Shown here in pieces: positions 47,601 through 55,049 of a stretch of 64,000 nt of DNA. A program made the position numbers and the translations under genes. The stretch is taken from NCBI GenBank assembly GCA_016946835.1, contig JACVTC010000060.1, positions 212,001 through 276,000 of the forward strand. The letters run 5' to 3'. The notes below the pieces were generated by a model. The model searched no databases and had not been told where the DNA came from. It was given only the letters and a program-made list of their open reading frames with translations. Each line of letters opens with the position of its first letter. The stretch's first letter is position 1. The stretch is from Neocallimastix lanati (nom. inval.) (taxonomy: Eukaryota; Neocallimastigomycota; Neocallimastigomycetes; Neocallimastigales; Neocallimastigaceae).

Positions 47601-48641
47601 TTCATCTTGTGTTGCTAGTTGGATTCTTCCACGACTTTTTCCAACTGTTTCATATTCACCAGGTAATTTATCAAAATACTGCTTAGTAACGATGCTTAGG
47701 TTACTACAAGAATCAATTAAAAGTTTTCCTAGTACTCCGTCAACACTTGCATCAACCATTGCTAAGTCTTCTTCGGCTACTTCATTACTTTTACTTATGT
47801 AGCTATGGTCATAGTTATTTACTAATAAAGTTCGTGCTATTACATTGTCTACAGTTCCAATTATTTTAGACTTTTCTAACTTTAAACCTTGAGTTAATTG
47901 TGAACGAATTTTAGGACATGCATTCAAGAGTTGACCTATCGTAATACTGGATTTAAGATTATTTAAATCATCCATAATATTGTAAGGTTCTTTATTATTC
48001 ATCATTTTGATATTCCTTTTTACTAATTGAGTATTTCCATTATTAGTTTCCTTAGTTTTTGTTGAAATTAATTTTTCCAAAGTATTAGTTTTATTTTGTT
48101 GATTATCTTTATTCATTTCTAGATCTTCTATTTCATTATCGATTACAAGTATATCTTCAGATTCAACTTTTTCCTTTCCTTTTGATGAATAATTGTTGTT
48201 TTCTTCTTTACTTTCTCTTACTCTTGTCATATTTCTTAATTCCTTTTCTTTTTGTTTTTCTTTGTTAATATTTGGTTGAGTTAAAATTGAAGGAAGTATT
48301 TGATTTTTATAAACTTTATTTGGTTTATTATGCAGCTCATTTTCTTTCTTCTTTCTTAAAGCAGGAGTTGCAAAAGGACGTGGATTATCTTTTAAACTTT
48401 TATGTACTTTCTTGGAATTATTTTCTTCTTTTTCGCTGTTATTATCATTCATTTTTCTTTTTACAGCATTTATAATGATATCATCCTCACTTTCAGTTGT
48501 GTCACTAAAATCAGATTCTTCATATTCTTCGTTAAAGGAATTATTATCAATTGGAGTATTCTTAGTAAAAGTATTATTTTGTAAATTATTTAATGAAGCT
48601 ATTGTTTTGTCATTGGGAGTGCTTCTGCTCCCATTTAGAAG
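44637..48641 (-). CDS. pol: B1 Pol polyprotein (protease, RT, RNase H, integrase)
   Basis: 1334 codons entered by -1 frameshifting at 48647-48641; an in-frame ATG at 48452 is 63 codons in and is not needed. Numbered from that ATG: a charged Lys/Glu-rich leader to about 170, then a SITIGQLLNACPKIRSQL region typical of pol in early fungi, protease motif LLIDSCSNL (Asp 247; Cys in place of the usual Gly), RT with CIDYR and FIDD (596-599), RNase H (IIRTDAS, TDHKP), integrase zinc finger (H-H-C-C, ending CEKCQ), catalytic D-D-E (GLDIIG, TTDNG, GLTENR), and a GPF motif near the C-terminus. No chromodomain is seen. Confidence 0.94.
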   Translation of the reverse strand, partial: LLNGSRSTPNDKTIASLNNLQNNTFTKNTPIDNNSFNEEYEESDFSDTTESEDDIIINAVKRKMNDNNSEKEENNSKKVHKSLKDNPRPFATPALRKKKENELHNKPNKVYKNQILPSILTQPNINKEKQKEKELRNMTRVRESKEENNNYSSKGKEKVESEDILVIDNEIEDLEMNKDNQQNKTNTLEKLISTKTKETNNGNTQLVKRNIKMMNNKEPYNIMDDLNNLKSSITIGQLLNACPKIRSQLTQGLKLEKSKIIGTVDNVIARTLLVNNYDHSYISKSNEVAEEDLAMVDASVDGVLGKLLIDSCSNLSIVTKQYFDKLPGEYETVGKSRGRIQLATQDEEYSEGIIVRLPVKINNYEFNADFRIIEKEDSFYDMLINFKTQIDHCLFIHPTLNSLCKLLSESEYEEIAKINNQYYDEESIICTIRKVEETNNEKEIIKELTPMEFIESDEFLSTLNKDYKEQIIKILKEMIDIVATSTEELTPSKLSPHKIRLKANAKPVKLRSYRLTKLKSDILKEELTKLIKKGLIEPSCSEWSSPVVLILKHNGKWRLCIDYRKVNDMTEKDSYSVPYIDEIFDSLGGAKIFTTLDLFSGFHQILMDEESVEVTTFTTKFGNYQFKVMPFGLTGAPSTFQREMNKILFPFIGEFVYVFIDDVLIYSKSIEEHLIHIKQVLEVFKENKLKINIEKCHFLQTEVDVLGHKLTTKGLSPMESKITAIKKWEAPSSLHELRSFLGAVGYYRDFIPKYAQITSPLCKLLKKNTKYEWNKEQQESFELLKEKLINAPILKFPSFDKPFIIRTDASYNGIGGVLLQKEEETGKEHPIHFISRSLKKAEKNYGITDLEGTALFYCMTKFKSYIEGNPLPTTIYTDHKPLVGLFKNKEPLNARQTRWCLTASMLGINIKYESGKKNVLADALSRMKSKEERKILLTKITNGNNEELLSKVIKEFINEKFTVIDGEDYFIDNGNYRKLITDENERFKLILEAHNIGHEGYYKTYQRLKKNFYWNHMIKDIKRIVSNCEKCQLNCPQPYPEPTENHPTKVEGPFVHLGLDIIGPLPKTRNNNQYIIVTVDYFTKWVEAEPTENITSSDIIKFLINVFARHGVPQVITTDNGVQFTSDMTKIFLDLYDVYVKFIATYHPESNGLTENRNKEIGKLLRLLGRKNQDWDEVLPSALWALRTTKNTATGHSSFELVYGREDQQPYDIAIRTIENAGKSYDEILMEKFVRHYQWTREACENVKNANKYWATRREEQISMKKGKELKAGDLVLVRNFSRTKLEPYYNGPFKILKIQFNTATLIDQKTGKQLDRNVHFKNLVKFNSAYREA

Positions 48642-48647
48642 TTTAAA
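48614..48647 (-). promoter_or_regulatory. Programmed -1 ribosomal frameshift site of B1
   Basis: Gag-frame codons TCT TTA AAC TTC TAA contain T_TTA_AAC (48647-48641), one of the strongest known slippery heptamers. A 7-nt spacer is followed by hairpin TGGGAG/CTCCCA (48633-48628, 48619-48614). B2 has AGGGAG/CTCCCT, a compensatory change at the closing pair. Confidence 0.9.
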
Positions 48648-49546
48648 GACTTTTTGGAATATATTTCTTTTTTATTTTTTTCCATAATCTTATTTAATTG
48701 AGGGCAATAGTATGAGTAATGACCTTCTTCCTTACAGAAGAAGCAAGTTTTAACGGATAAATTTCTCATTTTCTGGGTTGATTCTTCTATAATATCTTGA
48801 GGTTTCGGTTTATTATTTGTTTGATTTGTTTGGAAAGTTTCGTTTCTTCTTTTAGGATAAAGTCTTGAAGTAGTACTGTTTTGATTATTTTGATTATGTT
48901 GGGAATTATTAACATTATAGGTATTAATATTATTGTTCCTTACAGAAAGTCTATCTACTTTCTCGGCAATTTTGAAAGCTTTATCCATACTTATATCATC
49001 TTTAAGGGATAATTTCTTCCAGGCTTCATAATTATTTTGAATAGAATCAATATAATCTAGTACACCAATGCGCTTTCTTCTCTTTTTATCAAGTTTAGTG
49101 TACAAAGTTCTATATCTTACATTAAAGTCTTTAATCTTTTCGTTTCTTTTAATTCGCATTGCACGAAGTTCTTTAAGAAGTAAATTTTGGTCTTCTTTAA
49201 TACCGTAAAAATTTTCAAGACTTGAAATAATTTTTTCAAGGGAAGGAAATTTAATATCATCATCAACATTTTCTTCTTCATCATCATCTTCTTCTTCATC
49301 TGATGAATCATCACTTTCATCATCACTATCTTCTCCCAAATCTTCAATAACGCGTTGTACTTCACCAGAGCTGGTAAGTAAACAAGCATTAAATATTGTT
49401 TCTGGATCTGTAATACCTTGTATCTTGATCCAAAGTTTTAATTCAGTAGCCCAGGACTTAATATCTAAATTGTCCTTGCTAAGTTTCACAATATCTCTTA
49501 ATTCTTTTTTCAATTCTTTAAAGCTCAAAGTTGTTTCCTTGGACAT
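48635..49546 (-). CDS. gag: B1 Gag with CCHC zinc knuckle
   Basis: 303-aa nucleocapsid precursor. The ATG at 49546 (MSKETTLSFKELKKEL) is chosen because the B2 Gag also starts just before FKELKKEL; the open frame reaches 66 bp further up but has no upstream ATG. Contains an acidic Asp/Glu/Ser patch (about 95-115), a capsid-like domain (LRAMRIKRNEKIKDFNVRYR), a basic Asn/Gln-rich linker and a CX2CX4HX4C knuckle (CFFCKEEGHYSYYC, about 273-286) for RNA binding. Ends two codons after the frameshift heptamer's start. Confidence 0.92.
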   Translation of the reverse strand: MSKETTLSFKELKKELRDIVKLSKDNLDIKSWATELKLWIKIQGITDPETIFNACLLTSSGEVQRVIEDLGEDSDDESDDSSDEEEDDDEEENVDDDIKFPSLEKIISSLENFYGIKEDQNLLLKELRAMRIKRNEKIKDFNVRYRTLYTKLDKKRRKRIGVLDYIDSIQNNYEAWKKLSLKDDISMDKAFKIAEKVDRLSVRNNNINTYNVNNSQHNQNNQNSTTSRLYPKRRNETFQTNQTNNKPKPQDIIEESTQKMRNLSVKTCFFCKEEGHYSYYCPQLNKIMEKNKKEIYSKKSLNF

Positions 49547-49721
49547 TTTGTTTAAATATTTCTTGTTGTATATTAATGAGGTGATTAAATAAGAATAAAT
49601 TTGGAAATACAACTTTAAAAATATAATTTAATAGGTAATTTAATATCGAATCAATTTTTAAAACAATATATTTTAGTAACTTTTGAAAATAATAATTTTA
49701 TTTGCTTTCTTTAGTAGATAT

Positions 49722-49911
49722 AAGCTCGAAATCCTTATCGACAACTTAGTAGAAATTATAAAGCACGAGGTTCTTTTCGACTACTTTATTAAGAATAATT
49801 TTTAAGTTCGAAATCTTTATCGACAACTCAATAGAATAATTTTAAGTTCGAAATCTTTATCGACAACTCAATAGAATATTTTTCAGGCTCGAAACCTTTA
49901 TCGACCACTTG
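49722..49911 (-). other. Five tandem hairpin repeats upstream of B1 gag
   Basis: Copies at about 49722, 49761, 49804, 49844 and 49884, spaced about 40 bp. Each has TCGA-(8 nt)-TCGA or a close variant, with outer pairs such as AAG/CTT (copy 1) or AGTT/AACT (copies 3 and 4). Equivalent repeats with other sequences lie at the same place in B2. Confidence 0.75.
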
Positions 49912-50085
49912 AATTTTGTAATTTAGTATATTTGTAGTAATAAATTTAGAAGCAAAGTTTTTTTTTTTATTTTCACCTTTCAAAAATTTTTCTTTTTAAA
50001 CGATAAATATTGTATTGTTATAGCTAATAAAATTATTAATTAATTATAATTATTAAATACAAAAAAATAATCTTTATTGTCGTAC

Positions 50086-50237
50086 AATCTGATAGTACAC
50101 ACTGTCTGACGTGCAGCTTACCTAATGGTGTCATGCCACGCGTGTGCCACGATTACTATATTCAATATAAAATATAGCAGTTCAGAGCCTACTAGCCCAA
50201 TTACTATGTAGGATAAACTTAATCCGATAATCTATGT
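50086..50237 (-). other. Conserved structured leader block, B1
   Basis: Aligns with 62125-62279 in B2. Shared stems: CTATATT/AATATAG (50156-50162, 50171-50177), which in B2 is CTGTATT/AATACAG, and CCTAC/GTAGG. Candidate packaging, dimerisation or translation signal. Confidence 0.72.
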
Positions 50238-50911
50238 ACGGAATAAAAAAAAAATTTTAAAAGTATTCAATAATATTTTTATTAACTAATAAAAATTAAC
50301 TAAAAACACAATATTTTCAAGTAAATTAAGATTCTTTTACAGGAATTATTAAACAAATAAAGTATCAGTAATAAAAAAAAATAAAAAAAATTTAAATGGC
50401 GAAGTTAGCCAAAGTCTGATACTTTATATAATAAAGTGCCTTATAACTAGCACAAAGAAAAGTAAAAAAAATATATATAAAAAAAACAATCTTACGCCTT
50501 CGGTGACGTAAGCTCCTTATTCGCCAGTGCTTGGAAAGTACCCGCACCTTCGTGTGTTGAAACGTTGAAGGCTGAACTATTATTACCGGGTCGGTAACCA
50601 AATACCTTCGTCTACTTTCCAATTAATCTCCAAATTAACTACTATTCAATAACCTACTATGAATAGAGTTAATTTGTTGCTATCTGAGAATACACTGTGT
50701 ATGAGCTCTATCCGCTCCTTGTTATAATTTTACAAAATTTGTTTTTTTTTTTTGAATCTTAATTTTACTTATTTAAAAAAAATTTTTTTTATATATATAT
50801 CAAACAAGCGCCATAGGTTAATCAAAGGATTAACGACTTACTTGTTTATCAATATAAAATAAAAAAAATTAAAAAAAAATCTATGTTATTTACTATTATT
50901 TCTATTTAATT

Positions 50912-50928
50912 CCCCGATATCTCCACCA
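50912..50928 (-). promoter_or_regulatory. B1 primer-binding site (tRNA 3' end type)
   Basis: In element sense TGGTGGAGATATCGGGG, the complement of a tRNA 3' end finishing in CCA, 6 nt after the LTR. Identical in B2. The tRNA would have acceptor GGAGATA; it is not among the tRNAs in this window. Confidence 0.82.
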
Positions 50929-50934
50929 TATAAA

Positions 50935-51787
50935 TGTTAAGGTTTTAGAGAATTAAATAAAAATAAAGTAAGAAACACAAATTTTATTTTTTTATTTATT
51001 ATTTTTATTTATAAATTTATTTTATTTTATTTTATTTTATTTGATTTTATTTTATTTTATTTGATGATATTTAAAAATTAGTAGCAAAATTTACAACTAT
51101 TTATACTTTTTTTTCAAGGCATAAAAGTTGTTCTTGCCACTAAATTACATTTTATTATTATTTTTCTTTTTATATATAAAAACTATTAAATTTAAATTGA
51201 TTTTTATAATCAATTATATAAAATTTAATTATAACAATATAAATAAAATACATTTATAATATTAATAAAACTTTTTTTTTTTTTTTTTTTTTTTTATAAT
51301 CTATCTAAAATATTACTAATAAGAATTTATTTAATTGGCTAAAATTTTTATTACAATCTGTTAAAATATTCAAATAAAAATAAAAATACTATTCTAATAT
51401 AAAGGTTTTTAATAAAATAAAATATTTTTCAATATAAAATAAAACATTTCGATATAAAATTTTATAATAAAAGTTAAAATATAATATATAAATTTTTAAT
51501 TATCAATATATAAAAATATTATTAATACAAATTTTCATTATTAATATAAAAATAAAAAAATAAGATTTATTATTAATATTGTTAATATAAGTTTTAAATA
51601 TATAAAAATATTACTATTAATATAAGATTTAATATAAAAATTATAAAGTTTAATATAATTTTTGATCTAATTTTTAATCTTTGAATTTAAAAATTTATTA
51701 AAGTACAAAAATAATAATGTACACATAATGTATTAGAAATAAATCGTAGATTTAATTAAGAATGCATTATTTAGTACATTCTTATCA
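50935..51787 (-). repeat. B1 5' LTR
   Basis: 853-bp partner of 43764-44618; differences are mainly in T-run and TTTTA length. Confidence 0.95.
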
Positions 51788-51802
51788 CTAATTTTGTAAA
51801 TG

Positions 51803-51876
51803 GCTCGCGTAGCCTAATCGGATAGGGCGTCAGACTTCTAATCTGAAGATTGCGGGTTCAAGTCCCGCCGTGAGTG
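51803..51876 (+). tRNA. tRNA-Arg (TCT), copy 7
   Basis: Identical to copy 1. B1 ends 15 nt upstream (CTAA plus 11 nt). Confidence 0.97.
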
Positions 51877-52155
51877 TTTGATTTTTATATTTTATTATTT
51901 TTTTTATATATTAATTTTTATTTTTTTATTATATATATATATTTTTTTTTTTAAAGAAAAATTTTTTTAAGATTTTTTATAAATTTGAAGGGTGAGATTT
52001 CTTGCTAATGAACCTTTTCATTATTTTTTTTTCTAAATATAATTATTCACTTTTTTTTATTTTGAATAATTACTTTTTTTTTATTTCATATTTACTATTT
52101 CAAAAAAAAAAGTTAAAAGTTCGCAGTAATGGTAACTGTTAAAAAAATTCATTTT
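51877..52155 (+). repeat. Array unit spacer
   Basis: AAGGGTGAGATTTCTTGC..ATGAACC (51987-52015) and pre-tRNA block GTTAAAAGTTCGCAGTAATGG (52112-52132), followed by an LTR instead of a tRNA. Confidence 0.8.
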
Positions 52156-52876
52156 TGACAAACGATTCTATTATCTTAATTTGAAGTTATTATTTCAAAA
52201 GTGATAATAGATGTATCAAGTTTGATTTAATATAAAATTTAATATAAATGAATTTGTTTTATTATTATTAATAATTAAGTTATTATTATTATAGTTTAAC
52301 ACTGAATTGTTATTAATTTTCCAAAATTATACATTTCTTTTGTGTTTAGTATTAATTTTTATTATTATTTATCAATTATTATTATTATTTATTAATTTTT
52401 ATTATTATTTATTTGGTTATTATTTTTTTTATTACATTTCTAATAACAACGAGAAATTAATTTTATAAAATATTTACAAGTATTTATATTTTTACAATAA
52501 TTTAAAGTATTTACAATTTTTAATAATAAAACAATTAAGAATAATTATATTTATAAAAATAAACAATAAAATAAACAAATAAACAATTAATACAAGAATT
52601 ATTATAAACAAAGAATTCAAAATAATAAAAAAAGAGAAAATTGTTTACAAACTATTTACTTTTAATTAAAAAGAGAAATTAATTAACATTAATATTTTAT
52701 TATTTTAAAAATTAAAATAGAATTAAAGTATAATTTCGAGTTTTAGAATTTAATTAAAATAAATTTTTTTTTATGATTTTAATTTCAAATTTTAATTTAT
52801 TAATTTGTTGTTGAATAGGCTAGATATTATTCAAGCTTTATCATAATTTTATGTTTAAGAATTCCAATTTGTATCA
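52156..52876. mobile_element. Solo LTR with mismatched flanks
   Basis: 721 bp, TGACAAACG...TTTGTATCA, related to 1665-2377. Left flank is pre-tRNA sequence (TTTT), right flank TAAT followed by the upstream side of another unit; no duplication. The expected tRNA between them is absent, so a unit was probably lost by LTR-LTR recombination. Confidence 0.65.
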
Positions 52877-52960
52877 TAATAAAAATTATAAAAAAAATAA
52901 AAAAAAAAAATAAAAAGTTAAAAGTTTGCCATCATAGAAAGTGGTTCAAAAAAATCTAAA
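52877..52960 (+). repeat. Pre-tRNA block of a further array unit
   Basis: GTTAAAAGTTTGCCATCATAG is the variant also seen at 25275, but the tRNA that should follow is pushed away by LTRs and B2. Confidence 0.75.
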
Positions 52961-54183
52961 TGTTGAGGTTCATATTAGAAAAGGAGTGTGAACATTAAAT
53001 AAATAGATAAATTAACTAATTACTAAATTACACTAAAAGAATTTATTATTACACATTATAAATTTTATTTAAAGATTATTAAAAATATTTTTTATTTATA
53101 AACTATATAATTATTTTATTGTTAAAAATAACTTTATTAATATTAATATTTATTTTAATAACAATAGGAAACCTTTCAATTATTATTCCTAATTCATTTT
53201 TTTTACTATTTCTAATTCTTTTCTTAGAAAGGCCCCCTTCATAAAATAATATGGATAATACATATTTTATATTATTTAATTACATTATTAAAACCAATCA
53301 TATAAATTAATTAATTACATAAATTTAATATTTAAAATAATAAAATATAATTAATATAAAAAATTATTAATATAAAATATAAGAAAATTATTAATAGTAA
53401 AGAATATAATAATATATTTTTATATAATAAATTATTAAAAATTTAATTAAAAATATCATTATTATTCTATTCTTTATCATAAATGTAATAATCTATTTAT
53501 AAATATACTAACTATAACTAGATTATTAATATTTTAATATATAAAAATTTATACTTAACTTTATATAGAGTTTATTATAAACACTAAATATTGAAATAAA
53601 CAAAAAGACTTTATTTTCTTTTAATTTATTATATAGCATTATATAATAATAACTCTAATTTCTTTAATAAAAGAAATTTGAGTTCTTTTATACTTTTTTA
53701 TTTATAATTATTTTAATAGATGAAATTATTAAATAGATGTAATTATTAAATAAATAAAATAGATAAGATAAAGTTAACAAATCAAATAAAGGTATCTAAT
53801 CTTAACAAATTGATATTCAGGAAAAGATTAGTAGAAAAACCTGAATAACTTCGATTAATATTCTAATATATTAATCATCGTATTAATTAATAAAAACCCA
53901 ATCATAATAATATTGGGGAAAAAATTAATTAACCGATTACTAAAATCTTATTAATTATCAACTAATTGAAATAATAAAATATAAATAATATTTTTAAGTA
54001 ATTTTTTTTTTTTAAGTAATTAATACATTACAACAAATTTGTTTACATTATTTTTCAATATATTAATTTGGATAAATTAATATATTTTTTACATGTTAAT
54101 AAATATTGAAATATAAATGAAATATAAATTAATTAAATAAGAAGATAGATTATTTTATAAGAAATAAATCTATATTCTTACAA
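52961..54183. mobile_element. Solo LTR (TGTTGAGGTTC...TTCTTACAA)
   Basis: About 1.22 kb starting after TCTAAA and ending just before TAAAATGTTATGG. A TAAA duplication is possible. B2 follows directly. Confidence 0.62.
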
Positions 54184-54188
54184 TAAAA

Positions 54189-55026
54189 TGTTATGGTTCG
54201 GGTTTTATTAGAATTTTATTTAATTATTTATTTTTAATATTTTTCTGTCTACATTTTAATTATTGAAAAACTTCACTTATTTATACTTTTTGAAAAAAAA
54301 TAAATATGTAAAGCCTTTCTACATTTTATTATCATATTTAAAAAAAATATTTACTATTACTAATTACTTAAAATTTTATATTAATTTAAATTAACTAATT
54401 CATAAGTATTTTTATTTTAATAAATTTTGTTTATATAATTTTATATTATTTTTCATATACTAAAACTAAATTATTTAATATATACGAAAAGTAACAAGCA
54501 AAATTTAAAAAGATTTTACAGAAAAATAAAGTTATTTTAATCAAGAATGTTAATATAATATTCTTATATTTTATATAAAATAAATTTAAAAACTATAATA
54601 TATTTAATATTTATTATTAATCAATTAAGATTTGATTTTATTTGTGGGGAATAAAAATATAAAATAATCAATTTAAAAATAAAATAAAATACTAAAAAGA
54701 ATACAAGTTTAATATTGATACAATATAATAATAATATAATAATATATTTGAAAATAAAAATAAAATATTAATATTGATAATAAACACTTTAATAAAATAA
54801 TAAAATTTAAGGTTAAATTATAGATATTGATATTAATAATAAAAATATAAAATTATTGATAATATTTTAGAAACTTTTAATAAAAATATAAAAAAAATAA
54901 ATATATTTAGAAAATATTTTAGTATAGAAAATATAGTAAAGTAATATTAAGTAAAGAATAATATAATGGATTCTAAAGTAAGTTGAAATTCTAATTAATA
55001 ATCCATTATATGTTCGTTCTTTACCA
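54189..55026 (-). repeat. B2 3' LTR
   Basis: 838 bp, TGTTATGGTTCGGG...CTTTACCA. Confidence 0.95.
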
Positions 55027-55049
55027 AGATGCCCCCACTAAGACTCAAG

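Larger units (their letters stand above)
49547..50934 (-). other. B1 5' leader
   Basis: 1388 nt between LTR and gag with no supported protein. From the gag side it holds five tandem hairpins, an A/T stretch, a conserved block shared with B2, and near 50490-50600 two clean stems (CTTACG/CGTAAG at 50491 and 50507; TTACCG/CGGTAA at about 50582-50596). A 76-codon frame crosses 50392-50622 but lacks support. The leader is notably richer in GC than most of the element. Confidence 0.7.
43764..51787 (-). mobile_element. Ty3/gypsy LTR retrotransposon B1 (zinc-knuckle Gag), TSD CTAA
   Basis: 8024-bp complete element read right to left: 5' LTR 50935-51787, tRNA-type primer site 50928-50912, a leader of about 1.4 kb with structured blocks, gag 49546-48635, -1 frameshift site, pol to 44637, purine tract GGGGCATCT, 3' LTR 43764-44618. 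CTAA flanks it at 43760-43763 and 51788-51791; tRNA-Arg copy 7 starts 11 nt later. LTRs are almost identical and both frames are open, so it looks young and possibly active. Confidence 0.95.

Noticed and set aside
49547-49612. Longer N-terminus for B1 Gag
   Set aside because: The extra residues start at TTG and are not matched in B2; the ATG at 49546 aligns with the B2 start.
50392-50622. 76-codon frame in the B1 leader
   Set aside because: TTG start, no counterpart in the B2 leader, and the region folds into clean hairpins, so it is better read as structured RNA.
25329-51876. Regular repeats considered as a CRISPR array
   Set aside because: The repeats are tRNA genes with long spacers in a eukaryotic context; no short repeat/spacer pattern.
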